64,000 nt of DNA, taken from assembly GCA_015179045.1 (NCBI GenBank), contig WHUZ01000068.1, positions 1-64,000 on the forward strand, given 5' to 3'. Under the pieces are notes generated by a model. The model was given only the letters and a program-made list of their open reading frames with translations, did not search any database and was not told the DNA's origin. The stretch comes from Kalaharituber pfeilii. Its lineage: Eukaryota; Ascomycota; Pezizomycetes; Pezizales; Pezizaceae. This document shows, piece by piece, positions 19,665-31,098 of this stretch; the stretch's first letter is position 1, and each line of letters opens with the position of its first letter. Position numbers and translations under genes: made by a program.

Positions 19665-21608
19665 GGAGGACGCAGAGTGCCGCTCCCAGATCTCCATCAC
19701 TCCACTCCGATATTGGACCCCACCGTCTGGGAATCCGTGGCATTGGATCTCTCTTGGCACGGGATCTGGTTGGTCCCTGGTGAAGCCAATCGGTCGCAAT
19801 CTGTTCTATGTCGGCAGGTGAATCTAAAGTTTAGTGTCAAAGACGCATCTGCAAGATCCAGCATCAACCACTGTGGTAGGCGGCGGCGCCTAACTGCTAT
19901 AGCCGCGCTGGCGCTGGGCTCAAGGAAGCCGCAGGTCACGTGGGTTGTACAGTAAGCGAGTACTGAGACTGAGGGTAAGGCTAAGGAAGTGTGATTAGGA
20001 ATGGATATTTGGTCGGCCAGCAGTATAAGAGGCGGTGATTCTGTACAGCTCTTCATTTTCAACATTCAGTTCTTTCCTACACATCTAGTTCTTCTATCCT
20101 ACGATTCAGTTCTTTATTCCTGTCTTCAGTCCTCCTTTACTTTCGCCTGTTCTTTACGGAGCTTGCCTTTATGTTCTTACCAATCACCCTCTACTATATT
20201 TAATACATACAAACATCAGTTGTTCTTGCTTTGCTTGCACATTCGCACTTGCACACACACTCAGCACGGCACCACACAGTACAACTCGAAGTGTCCCTTT
20301 GAGGTCAATTGCCTAGTGACCTCCCAACAGAGGACTTACGGCTAGCTGTGAGCAATAGTCGACTGTACCCCCTGACCCGCTCATACCACGTGTTATCCTC
20401 TGGCATGCCTACTAAATACTGGTTTCCGCTCGAACGTCAACAAGGTAAGAAGGAATTTTGGAGTACGTAGCCTTATTGAGCAAATAAACAAGGTTCGGTA
20501 AGATCAGTGTAACCGACAGGTAGGTGGGCCGAGCCATGGCATACACAGGCTCGCCATTTTCCAAAAGTGAGGCTCAATGAGTACTGGTGGAACGAGTTTG
20601 TGTGCCCACCAGACTATGAATTGCTAGGGAGACTCAAGGCATGAAATTAGAAATCAATGAAATCAATGAAAACATCTGAGCAAAGGGCAAGTGAATATAC
20701 GTACCGATGGTGTTCCAGCAAGGCGAGCAGTTAGTCCCCCTTGTTGTAAAACGAGATGGTAATAGACCTGTGTAGTCTGCTGGCTTAATTGATACGAAAC
20801 ATGAGAGAGAAAAACGATGATTTATATACAGGAGAATCATTAAAATATATGACATAGTTATCAGACACATTGATGCTTATGACGTTGTCGCGACCATGAG
20901 TTTGCCAAAGAAGCTGAGCCAAGACATGAGGCTGTGTTGCTGCAATATGATGAGAGCTGAAGATGACGACATATGCAGTGGTAACAACAACTGAACATGA
21001 CGACAGCATCAGCTTGTATCTTGTATCAGCTTTACTCGTGCATTGTATGCACACCTCAGCTCGTATCTTTCAACACCCCTCACTGGAGCTGTATGCTCGT
21101 ATGAGGAAGCATGCTTGGCCTCCAGATTCCCTTGCTCTCTTTCTGCGATGCAACCTTGCTTGGACGAGAGTCGAAGATCTTTCACAACGGAGGCAACCAA
21201 TAAGGGAATTCGGAGTGCTCACCTCTCTGCTTCTGATACTGTACAACGTATAGGGATTCGGGCCAGACGTTCCTCGTTCAGAAACATATGGCGAATGTTC
21301 ACCATATTGAAAAGATATGGGGCGTCTGTCCAGGGCGGAGCACACTATCCAAGGAGCTAGAGGACGTAAGAATAAGTGGGAATTGGTTCGGGAGGCAGAG
21401 GTACCTACATGTGAGTTGAGGATGAAGAGCTGGGGTGGAAACTCAACAGTACTCCTATAGTCTACTCGGCACACTAGTCCTACGGCGTCATAAATATGGG
21501 AGTGAGAAGTAGATAGCTGGGAGGATTGGAGGTACTAGATAGGCCACCAGCGACAAGGGAAGGGGAAGGGGGCCCTTTAGCGGAACTCATGGGATGGTTA
21601 GAACGTTA
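19665..21608. other. unassigned stretch, possibly old LTR DNA
   Basis: 19990-20340 has an AGTATAAGAGG box followed by a long pyrimidine-rich tract and could be an LTR or a lost gene's promoter. 20800-20870 is AT-rich. Open frames of up to 134 codons (21070-21474 minus) show no motif. I cannot assign a gene. Confidence 0.35.
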
Positions 21609-21696
21609 ACGCCTTAGGGCGGCATGCGAGTAATGATAGTAAGAAAAAAATTTTTTTAAAGAAAATAAAAAAAAAATAAAAATAAAAATAAAAATA
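21609..21696 (+). repeat. tail-1 relic with A-rich end
   Basis: CCTTAGGGCGGCATGCGAGTAATGATAGTAAG then an impure A/T run including AAAAT repeats. The first half of the hairpin is eroded. Confidence 0.6.
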
Positions 21697-22278
21697 GTCA
21701 CAAGGGACTAGCTTATGCCAAGCGTAACCAGGACTAACCCGGCAACATATTGTGTAGCCTTGACGGGGTTGTCTCATGCCAGTGGCATTCGAGAGCCTCA
21801 AACCTGAAAAGCCCGACCCCGCCTACACTTATAAAACCTTCCTCGTCTCAGAGTCTATCCTCCATCTCAAGACAGTTATCCGCGAGTTCCAATCAGTTAG
21901 GTTAAGTTTGTTACACTAGTTCATAGCTATAGCGCTCACGCTCGATCAGTCCGGGCGGACTGAACTCCGATTCTTCAAGACTTTTGATGGAAGATCCCTC
22001 CTGACACATCATGCTTAATGCATTGAGAACGGAACTGGCCTGGTTGGACTGATTGTTTTAGACCACCTGGGCCGGCGAGGCAGCCATCACGGTCTGGCCT
22101 GATTTTTGAGGCCACGCCAGGCCTAGAAGTGCATGGTTCAGGCAGGTCTTAGCCGTACTGTTGGCTTGGCCTGGGGGGGCTGTTGAAATTATTGATTGAG
22201 GTCTGTTTAGCGAGGGTCTCGAGTTCTGTCGCGACTAACGTAGGCAGTGGCGGTGTCGATGAAGGGGAGCTCGGGTTG
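21697..22278. other. gene-free stretch before the tRNA
   Basis: No coding signal. ACTTATAAAACC at about 21828 resembles a TATA box, without a following gene. Confidence 0.35.
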
Positions 22279-22346
22279 CGTTGCCATGGCGAACAGCTGC
22301 AAGCGGGGTTATGTGGTTTTTGAAAAAGAGAAAAGAATAAAAAAGG
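22279..22346 (+). repeat. tail-2 just upstream of tRNA-Val
   Basis: GTTGCCATGGCGAACAGCTG then CAAGCGGGGTTATGTG and an A-rich end. It ends about 27 bp before the tRNA. Confidence 0.7.
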
Positions 22347-22372
22347 AAGGGGAGCTGTTGCCTTTAACATTT

Positions 22373-22446
22373 GGTTTCGTGGTGTAGTTGGTTATCACGC
22401 CTGTCTAACACACAGGCGGTCCCCGGTTCGAACCCGGGCGAAATCA
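22373..22446 (+). tRNA. tRNA-Val (anticodon AAC)
   Basis: 74 nt, no intron. Acceptor GGTTTCG pairs with CGAAATC (one G-T). The D arm has GTG/CAC. Anticodon stem CCTGT/ACAGG encloses CTAACAC, anticodon AAC at 22407-22409. T stem CCCGG/CCGGG encloses TTCGAAC. The internal A and B boxes for Pol III are in place. It reads GUU and, through inosine, other valine codons. Confidence 0.97.
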
Positions 22447-22450
22447 TATC

Positions 22451-22455
22451 TTTTT
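22451..22455 (+). terminator. Pol III terminator of tRNA-Val
   Basis: TTTTT begins 5 nt after the discriminator base, with a second TTTT following. Confidence 0.85.
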
Positions 22456-22599
22456 CTTTTATCCCAACTACCCTCCATTACCAGGCTGCCTCGTCTCAAG
22501 CAAACCGGGCCCTAGCCAGTGTGCTATATAACTCTATTCCCTTTGTACGGTCTATCTACTTTGCTCTTTCCTTTGTTCCACGTCCCACACCCACGGGAC

Positions 22600-23300
22600 G
22601 CCAACAGAGCGAAACGAAAGAGAGCGAAAGTGTTGCTGCTGGCAGACTCACAGGCAGCCATCAGTGCAGTCAACAAAGCAGGGAAACCCAGCCAGGCGAG
22701 GACTGCAGACCTGGCGCGTGTGGTAGAGCTTGTGACAGAAAGGCGCCTTCCAGCGAAGGCTGGGGCTGTGGAGCTTGCATGGAGACAGGAGAGAGTAGAA
22801 GGCAATGAGAAGCGGATGAGAAGGCGAAAGCGGGGGCCGTGCACCTAAGGTGCGACGGGCAGGCCTCGACGAGGGGTCGCCTGCATCGGGAGTTAGTTCG
22901 AAAAAGAAAGCAGGGGCGGGAATGAGCTGGTTTAGGAAGGCAAAGTCTAGGAAGTGGGATAGGAGAGCACTCACGAACTACAGATTGCTGCGGACTGGAA
23001 AAGGGGGCACCATGTGGCGGAAGATCAGGACAAAGTGTTGAGCAGGTGCGTTGTACATGTGGAGAGGAGTGGAGCGCTGAGCACGTGGTGTACAGGCTCG
23101 ATTAGCTCGAGGGGCCCCAGAGGAAGAACAAAAATGGTGCGCAAGTCAGCTGGCAGTAATGGGAGGACTTGGAGGAGAAAGGGTGGAGACAGGAGGGAGT
23201 AGAGGGCAACTCGCGAGGTATGATTCGCCAGCCTCCATCTGGCCGAGCCGAAGGCCGGAGGGTACATTGGGCACCCGATTGTGTACGTAGTATAGAATTA
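22600..23300 (+). mobile_element. LINE-2 ORF2 3' fragment (RNase H and knuckle), decayed
   Basis: Starts with KVLLLADSQAAISAVNKAG, the second half of an RNase H (catalytic Asp in ADSQ), then RVEGNEKR, the equivalent of the G-x-GNE-x-AD block. After shifts it reads LTNYRLLRTGKG and a cysteine motif near 23050 (CTC-x-E-W-x-AEHVV). Ends at GGGCACCCGATTGTGTACGT. No tail-1. It gives the uninterrupted reference for the copies at 11610 and 15480. Confidence 0.75.
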
Positions 23301-23329
23301 GGGGCTATAGGACACAATATCTGTATCTA

Positions 23330-23605
23330 ATTACTTGGGAATTAGTATCTCATATAGCTCAATTAACAAAAGTTACTTTAACTTACATAACTGCAAGTAG
23401 GAAGGTGTTACATTCTAAAAGGTCTGTAATACATAACTACTTGACTATAGCCTTACCAAAAGGTACAATAGCAATAGTGGACTACAGCGGCTATAGTAGT
23501 TTAGTGGTGGTAGACTATGGCAGTTCAATGAACTATAGCAGTTTAGTAGACTATGGTGATTAGGTTGACAATAGCTTTCCAGACCCTCTCGAGGCAGTCA
23601 CATTC
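23330..23605 (-). repeat. decayed LTR related to 8266-8803
   Basis: The order GCCTTACCAAAAGGTACAATAGC, then repeats of GACTATGGCAGTT, parallels CTTGCCAAGGGGTACGGTCAGC and GGACTATGGCGGCGG in the chromovirus LTR. Differences are mainly G-to-A and C-to-T, as in RIP-like decay. Confidence 0.5.
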
Positions 23606-23610
23606 TAACT

Positions 23611-23658
23611 GCGACTAGTAGTGATAAGTATGGTTACGTGATATTTATTAAAAAAAAA
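23611..23658 (+). repeat. tail-3 with poly(A)
   Basis: CGACTAGTAGTGATAAGTATGG then TTACGTGATATTT and A8. Parallels the sequence at 17198-17230. Confidence 0.5.
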
Positions 23659-23902
23659 TGCATTATTATTACCTTGCATATGATTCGTCCCAATGACTAC
23701 TCTGCGGCTCTGCTACAGATGACTCCTATACCTTTCCTACTTTTTCATTTCGTCATGGTGTACAGTCATTCTATACTATGCCTCTCATATATAATTCTAC
23801 TCGTCTTGCCACTCATTGATAGACTTGACGGTATCTCTACCTCTTCCCTTCGTGAATAGCTTTACCGAGAAAATGCAGCAACATCATACCTTATGGTTTT
23901 AT

Positions 23903-25649
23903 ATAGAGTGCTTCACCTAGAAGCCGATCATCACCGGGAAACCGATCAAGTCCATTAACTTACATACAGAGCTGCTGTGAATGCAAATGACACTCAAGTG
24001 GCCTCAAATTAAAGCCAGAGCATGGGAAAACATAGTAAATTATTTTCTGCACTTTCTTTTCCCAGCTTGTGGCACCTGAGGGTTGACATATACTGGAATA
24101 TATGCAACCCTATTCTAGCGTATACTTTTGAATTACCATATGTGAATGAGATTACCTGAGGCCTTTGCATCTCAATATATCCTCTATTGCTTATACTAAG
24201 TAAGTATACCAAGTTTGTGATCATTGGACCTATCAGTACAGAGTTACTGCCATGTCAAAAAATACATTTTCGCTTACTTAGATTGATAGCAGTATTGAGC
24301 TATTATTTGATGAGAAAGATGCACAGAGACTCTGTAAAGCTATATAATTGTAATACATGCATAGGGAAATGTTTTTTGAATAGATTGCAGCATTGACAAA
24401 TAGTCGGGGCAGTTGAGCACTACAAGATATACATATATGTAAAATCCTAACTTCCTCACATAGTACGTAGCAGTGTATGCCAATATGGGTCACTAGAGGT
24501 TCGGAAACATAGTCTGCTAGCTTCATGTACTATCACCGGCACTGCTACCACTCGACGGGGTGCTAAAGGGCTGACTCAGAATGAGCACTACATATCGAAT
24601 ATATATGCATATGTATATACCATGCATGCGCTATGTGACAGCAGTAAAATGTGCTGCTATCGTAAAGGTGATATGAACTGCTAATAAGAACTAGTTAGAA
24701 TTGCTAGTTAAGTTCCTTTTTCACCTGATAGAGGTTAATTCTCTGTGTGTACTATCTCTATTACTTATACTGTTGAAGTATTCATTTCTATACTAATAAG
24801 GGTCTATACCATACGGAATTATATTGTATTAAGCACAATATAGGATTTGACTAGTGAACTTATTTTTACTGCCATGTATCTTATAGGTATTAGTCCTATA
24901 AGTATAATATGTATATTATTCACTACTTATAATACACATTCGATACTTACTCGCTGGTGCGGTTATAGTAGTCCTATAGGATGTAATGAGTCATGTATAT
25001 CCTACATAGACTTACAACCAATAGTATGACAGTGCTAAGGCATGTTTCTAAACCTCTAGTGACCCATATTGGCATACACTGCTACGTACTATGTGAGGAA
25101 GTTAGGATTTTACATATATGTATATCTTGTAGTGCTCAACTGCCCCGACTATTTGTCAATGCTGCAATCTATTCAGAAAACATTTCCTATGCATGTATTA
25201 CAATTATATAGCTTTACAGAGTCTCTGTGCATCTTTCTCATCAAATAATAGCTCAAGACTGCTATCAATCTAAGTAAGCGAAAATGTATTTTTTGACATG
25301 GCAGTAACTCTGTACTGATAGGTCCAATGATCACAAAACTTGGTATACTTACTTAGTATAAGCAATAGAGGATATATTGAGATGCAAAGGCCTCAGGTAA
25401 TCTCATTCACATATGGTAATTCAAAAGTATACGCTAGAATAGGGTTGCATATATTCCAGTATATGTCAACCCTCAGGTGCCACAAGCTGGGAAAAGAAAG
25501 TGCAGAAAATAATTTACTATGTTTTCCCATGCTCTGGCTTTAATTTGAGGCCACTTGAGTGTCATTTGCATTCACAGCAGCTCTGTATGTAAGTTAATGG
25601 ACTTGATCGGTTTCCCGGTGATGATCGGCTTCCAGGTGAAGCACTCTAT
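23903..25649. mobile_element. large inverted-repeat element, arms of about 608 bp
   Basis: Left arm 23903-24510 and right arm 25041-25649 are reverse complements with only a handful of differences seen by eye. The spacer 24511-25040 is AT-rich with no gene. Ends read ATAGAGTGCTTCACCT. No transposase frame is present, so it is a foldback or non-autonomous TIR element, or a head-to-head duplication. A diverged one-arm copy lies at 38027-38240. Confidence 0.8.
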
Positions 25650-25684
25650 TCAATGTCCGACGTTCTCGGCTGGCCCATTTCAAC

Positions 25685-25807
25685 CTTTTTTTTTTTTTAT
25701 TTTTAAATATCCTTACTCCGTGCCGCCCTGTGGGCTATGGCGAGGGTTTAGTTACAAAAGAAATGAAAGAAGATAAAAATGAAAAAAAGAGATAAATGAA
25801 GTAAGCA
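25685..25807 (-). mobile_element. 123-bp LINE-1 3' end with TSD
   Basis: T15, a tail-1 hairpin and about 60 bp of untranslated sequence, flanked by GGCCCATTTCAAC (25672-25684) and GGCCCAGTTCAAC (25808-25820). Landed about 35 bp beyond the large inverted repeat. Confidence 0.85.
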
Positions 25808-25945
25808 GGCCCAGTTCAACTTCTGATGAGGAAAATATGACCCGAGTGAAGCTCATTATTAACAAAACCTTCTGAATGATCTATTGCCTTGAACTTCCAT
25901 CACTAACTGCTCTCTGTGAGTGCATCATTAACCGCATTGACCTTC

Positions 25946-26679
25946 TTAAGAACAGAGACTCTCGGCTTTGAGATCAACAGGGATGCATGCAGCCGGCGCA
26001 TTATCTGACACACCAACCCAAACGATCTGGTACCAAATCCTGTCCTTAGGCCCAGGTACAGGACACGCGTGCCACCTGCTCATATGCCTATGCTGGAGCA
26101 AGCCATTGCATCCCAAATTGAAGTCGTCAGCAGTAGCATTAGCAGGGATAGCCATGGAGTGTGGCATAGTGAATCCGACGGCTCTTGTACTATAAGTAAG
26201 ATGTTAGCATGAAGCAATAATTTTTTGAAGCCAATTATGTTGCAAACTTACGTGTTGGGGTAGATATAAAGGTTTTGCCAACCGGTGGGTGTCTGGTGCC
26301 AGGATTGGAATTGAATTCTACTAGCACCCGCGCCTATGTAGACTGGTTTTGGTCAGTTCTTGTATTACACTCCAACATTCATTGTGGGGGAAGCTCACAG
26401 ACGAATCTCTCAGTAGTCCATTCATACATCCTAACATCGCCAACATATAAAGATTCTATAATTGTGAAGTCAGTTAAAAATCAGCAATCACTCTAGCTTT
26501 TCTGAAGTGAGTGGATAAATGTAAAACGGAAGCCTACGGTTATAGTAAGATATCTGCGTATAAGGCCCAATAATTCCTCCCTGCTCCCCCTTTGGGATAG
26601 CTGTCAAGCCATATCCTTGCACGAAAACGGCATGAAGAATACCAGCAAGAACAGCGGGGAACAGAGCTGTAAGCCTCAT
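25946..26679 (-). CDS. small secreted protein, four exons
   Basis: Minus-strand exons 26679-26538, 26455-26399, 26342-26252 and 26189-25946 give 177 residues. Introns of 82, 56 and 62 bp have GTAGGC, GTGAGC and GTAAGT donors; the last has a TGCTAAC branch site and TTATAG acceptor. All phases fit, which supports the model. Residues 1-22 form a signal peptide (RLTALFPAVLAGILHAV), so the product is exported. The mature part carries an N-Q-S glycosylation site, is rich in Trp/Tyr (QSWHQTPTGWQNLYIYPN) and has four C-terminal cysteines that could pair. An upstream in-frame Met at 26718 would weaken the signal peptide. I do not recognise the family; effector or surface protein is only a guess. Confidence 0.82.
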
Positions 26680-26830
26680 CACGAATGCTGATGTTGACAA
26701 TAATGAATATAAGCTCAAAAAGATCGTTCGTGGAAGTGTAACGAATTAAGGCAGATATTGCACTAGAGAAACGAGAAGGGGGAAAGAGCGGGATTTATAA
26801 CATCCTCTATGGAAGTGGATTGGGTCAGAG
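26680..26830 (-). promoter_or_regulatory. probable promoter of the secreted-protein gene
   Basis: On minus, GTTATAAATCCCGCTC (about 26803-26788) followed by a CT-rich run lies about 110 bp before the start codon, the usual spacing for a fungal TATA box. Confidence 0.5.
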
Positions 26831-27681
26831 GAAGCACTAGAAAGCCAGATAAACGTGATAGGGTATATATTTCCCAATTGGGAACCTTTCAGCTGAACAG
26901 GGATTTAGCGCTACAATTTTACATTGATTGGTAGTGCGGCTAGGGACAACTATTTGCAAAAGCATTCAGCTGTCAGGTCGATATCTATGCCAACCATGAT
27001 GTCATTAGTGTGCCGTGTGCCTAACGCAGTTAGGTAAAGGTGTTGGAGATACATGAATACGTTGTCATGACATTTTGCATACTTCATTGCCGGTCATAGT
27101 AATGGTGGTATAGCGTCAGTACACAATCACGTAGCCGGAAACAGGTTTCGCAATACTTGCTATATTCTTTCTCTTTTTCACGTATGCATCAATTAAGCAA
27201 CTTCACATTAAGACATCTCGCCGGCAATAGCTAGGTATTAACAATAAATCAGGTGTGATAAATTCATTTACTAATACCAATTTGATGCCGATCTAAACTC
27301 ACATTTCACCCAACAGTGATTGACCGGCCAGTAAGTGGAATGCTGGGCATAGCTAAGACTTAGAAGAAGTGTTGAGTCCAATCATCTTGCAAACGAAGTG
27401 ATATCCGCTTCGTATTGCAATGGAGATCTTGGCTTCTTGTGCAATGCCCTCGTTAAGTTATGAGGATGGCTATCAACGTAATTGCACCACCGCTACACAG
27501 AAAGAATGCTTGCAAGAAAAGCAAAAGATAGAGTGCGGAACGCCCCCGCTGAGCACAGCTCCATGTGATAGGCTGCAAGACATGCAGGGTAGTGTCTCGC
27601 GGCTGACATAACAATAATACAGCAGCCAATCATTCACTGAAAAAAAAAATAAAAAAGTGAGAAAAGAGATTAAAATACCAC
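26831..27681. other. gene-free stretch
   Basis: Frames are short and featureless. A-rich run at 27641-27656. Confidence 0.4.
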
Positions 27682-27879
27682 TTAGTCTTTATTTCTGTAT
27701 TGTAATTCGTTTCCTGCTTTATTTGTAATTTGCCCGAAGGCAGCTCTCAGGGCTTTACGAGCTGAGGCTGCATTTGTTCCGGCTGTTCCAGCGCAGGTTC
27801 CGTTCGACCCAAGATTATGCAATGAAGTAAAGGCTTTATCATAAGCTATTAGCTGAATACTCAGCTGCTTACAATTCAA
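27682..27879 (-). CDS. short hypothetical frame, possible exon
   Basis: 65 codons with protein-like composition (NGTCAGTAGTNAASARKALRAAFG). It lies downstream, on the same strand, of a possible first exon near 31990-31858 and of the pogo element, so it could be the last exon of a gene that the transposon split. No family is recognised. Confidence 0.3.
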   Translation of the reverse strand: MNCKQLSIQLIAYDKAFTSLHNLGSNGTCAGTAGTNAASARKALRAAFGQITNKAGNELQYRNKD

Positions 27880-29743
27880 AGTGGCGAAAAGGATTAATAA
27901 GTATTTTAATTTTAGTCAGGATGATGGTGCAATTTGTTTCCCATTGAGAATGCAACATTTATGTACAAACATTGCAGGGTAGTAATTGGCCAGCCATTTA
28001 CCGAATTGCTCGAGCAATTGCCCACCGATTGGCGAACGGCTTAGGTGAACATTCGCATATTTACAAGACCACTTACCATCACAGATGGGGTAATGATGTG
28101 CCCACCGGTAATGATGCGCGCTCTTGGCACTCCTCCTCACATTCTCCCCTCGTATTATTTACTGCAAGCATACAACATATATTAAAATTACATACTACAA
28201 GGCTAATTCGATATTGCTAAATCAGAATCTTTCGTCAGAATCACGAAAAAATCAAAAGATCAAGATCTCTGAATAAATCTGTCATCCTCCATCCAAAAAA
28301 AGACCCCCTTGCAAATGACCTATTCAATATCACCGAAAATTAAGAGATTATTATAGAGACCTATCAATACTTATTCACCGTACATCAGTCTATTAAGTTA
28401 TAGTTAGCAATTGCATATAGAATTCATGAAGAGTGCAGTATACCTGCAAATATATAGATAAAATTCAGATTCTCAGGCCAATCTTTGGATCTCGATGTCA
28501 TCATCAGTATCCTCAAAGTCTTCAGATGATCCAGAAACGCTAGAACTTGACATAGTGGTAGTTGAAGTACTAGAGATGATGACTGTAGCCTCATTTGAGG
28601 GCTGTGGTAGAGATGATGAGCTCTGTGGCTCAAAATTTGCTGATGATCCTCCTCTGGCCACCCTCTCCCTCAGCTCTTTAGACCCTCCCCAAACATCAAC
28701 CATAGCTTTCCCTCAGCCGCGGCCCTGTGTGCGAACTGTCCCACGACCCCTGGTTGCAGCCCGCTCAGCTGCTTTCTGTTTCTTCTCTTCTTGCTTCTGT
28801 TTTGCCTTCTTTTCATGCTCTGCCACAGCTAATTGCTTTTCTTCCTCAGTAGTCTTTTTCTTCTCCTCCGCAGCTTTCTGCCGCTCCTCTGCCTTCTGGG
28901 CCCGTTGTTGTGCTCTCAGGACCTTCTCCACTGCTTCTTTCAACTTCTTCTCTTCTTTTTTTGTTTTTTTTTCAATTTTTGCTGCTTCTGATTTTCCTCC
29001 ACCTCAAGTACCGCTTTCCTCTCTGCCTCTCATGCAGCCTCAATATATGCTCGATCCAACATACACGGCCCCTTGATGTACTTCATACTCAATGCAGGCT
29101 GTGTGTTAGTAGCAATCTTACCACTCCGTAAAGTCTTGAAAGCTTGGGCTCTAGGCTCAATAACCATATACTTTGCTAACTTTTCCTCTAAAACCAGCAC
29201 ATGTTCCATCACAGTTTTATGGGTATAGGGAGTCATTGCTATTTTGTCTAAAGCTGCTCAAGATACCGCTTGCCTAGATAGAGTATCTAGTATTGAGAGA
29301 TCTGGCTTAGGGTCTGAGGTTGCAGGTGGAATAACTTCGTCTGGATTAATAGGCCAGTATCCAGATCCTCTTCATGCACCTAAGATTGTATCCTTCGTAA
29401 AAGTTTTTGATCTAGCAACACAGAGAATTTCCCAGAAATCCGGTTTTCGCAGAGTATCTCCAGACTTCGCATATATCCAGTCTTGTAGTGCATTGAAATA
29501 GTGCTGCTGTAGAGGAGAAAAGCACCTAACGTCGAGAGGTTGCATTAGGTGAGTAGTATGCAGAGGGAGGCAAAGCATGTGAATTCAATGATTGCGGGCA
29601 TACTCTACTACTTCAAGTTTCCAGTGGACGTGAGAGGAGTGTCCATCGATAATCAGAAGTCGCCAAGGATATTCAGACATATCTGCTGGGGATGGAGGAG
29701 GTGGGCTGCTGGATTCGGAAAAGGAAGTTCACTTATCCGTAAT

Positions 29744-29996
29744 GCAACGAAAGTAGACAGGGTAAGACTGGGAGGAAGATGACTTCGAGCAGGACAGTAC
29801 GAATGGGACAGAGGACGGAAGTGAAGGACACCCCATTCTGTATTGTTATTTCACCCGCATCACGTATGAGCTCCGCGGGCATCACATGTATTTATCGGCC
29901 ACTTTAGTTTGTTTTCTTTTCTTTTGGTTTGATAAACCCTCGCCATAGCCCATAGGGCGGCACGCGAGTACTGATATTAAAAAAAAAAAAAAAAAA
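29744..29996 (+). mobile_element. short ORF1-derived LINE insert with 13-bp TSD
   Basis: ACTTATCCGTAAT at 29731-29743 and 29997-30009. The 253-bp insert starts 17 nt before GGTAAGACTGGGAGG, the VRLGG motif codons of ORF1, runs through a 3' untranslated region (CCGCATCACGTATGAGCTCC) and ends in tail-1 (29939-29968) and A19. Confidence 0.9.
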
Positions 29997-30383
29997 ACTT
30001 ATCCGTAATAATAAAGGAGGACTCGGATGTCACGGGAACTGCAGGGAGGGGTGCAGGGGTAACTGCAGGGGGGGTATAGAGGAGGTAGCTGTGATAGCAG
30101 GTCAAGTATATGATATTTCATGCACTCTAAACCAAGCTCATCATCCATATACCCACTCGGGGAACGACCGAATGAAGCCGGAAGGTCATGAAAACCTCTG
30201 GATCTATAGTATCCTTCCCTATATGTTTTTACGTGCCAGACAATATATGGGGGGATGACTTTGCCAGCTGCATATACTGTCTCTAGATTGGTAACAAACT
30301 CTCTGTTACCATCAGTAGCTGCAATTTTGCGACCTCTTCCTGTACGAATAATATATTTGCGTCTGCCAGTAGCAATACTCATG

Positions 30384-31098
30384 TGTTACGGCTACGATAA
30401 GACTTACCCGCCTAGGGGAACACTTACCCTGAATCGTTACATAAGACCAATGCTGATAGACCGGACTGATCACCCGTTAGGCTTGGCAGTAGATTCATTT
30501 GTTTATCGAATAGGGTAGTGCTAAGGAAGTGCGTGTCAAACGTTTATGGTAAGACCTCCGGGTCTGCAATGCACTCGGCTTATCAAAGCTAATATATGCG
30601 CACATGCACTAGTAGTACATATCATTATCTTGCGTCTGTACTATTTTTGCATGTTTCTGTTACGTGTGCCTATTACCACATGTATTGGCATTGATAAGGA
30701 ATTGCCACGTTGCCAGTCATTTATTCATTTGTTGACTAGTCATGTATGACTGCGCTGAAGTCTATATAAGCGCCGGCTGGCGATAGCATAGTTAAAAGAA
30801 TCAAGACACTAGCGGTGTTCTAAGTTCTCCATAACTCTGAAACCTATCGTTTCCTTATTACGCCCGTGAATCGCTCCGCTCCGCTGCGCGCTCCACGCCA
30901 AACAGCTGCCCATTCGGCCCGCCGTATATCCACCTCCGTAGCCATTTCGGCCCGCCGTATCCACACTTCCGTGGCGACTTCGGCCCGCCGTATACATACC
31001 TCCGTAGTGACTCCGGCCCGCCGTATACACTCCTCCGTAGCCGTAACATCCAGTACCTTCCAGCGCCTACCGGAGCCTAGCCCCTCACGCCCATAACA
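30384..31098 (+). mobile_element. solo LTR with 5-bp TSD
   Basis: 715 bp from TGTTACGG to CATAACA, flanked by TCATG (30379-30383 and 31099-31103). Removing it and one TCATG restores the transposase reading frame GIVM/SIATG. TATA box TATATAAG at 30763-30770. It is what remains after recombination between two LTRs; no internal retroelement DNA is left. Confidence 0.92.
30914..31045. repeat. minisatellite, four 33-bp units
   Basis: Units begin TCGGCCCGCCGTATA and end TCCGTAGCGACT. The 33-bp length equals 11 codons, so both strands remain open through it and long spurious frames result. Confidence 0.9.

Noticed and set aside
19697..20065. 122-codon minus frame as a gene
   Set aside because: No motif, no intron or promoter signal, adjacent to a decayed tail; insufficient support.
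26343..26398. Stops in the secreted-protein gene read as pseudogene lesions
   Set aside because: A GTGAGC...ACCAG intron of 56 bp removes both stops and keeps phase with the neighbouring exons.
28495..29076. 193-codon plus-strand frame
   Set aside because: Antisense of the Lys/Glu-rich coiled coil of the pogo transposase.
30914..31045. CRISPR-like array
   Set aside because: Units are contiguous without spacers and lie in a eukaryotic LTR.
30809..31096. Repeat-protein frames on both strands
   Set aside because: Created by the 33-bp minisatellite in a solo LTR; the LTR ends and TSD explain the segment fully.
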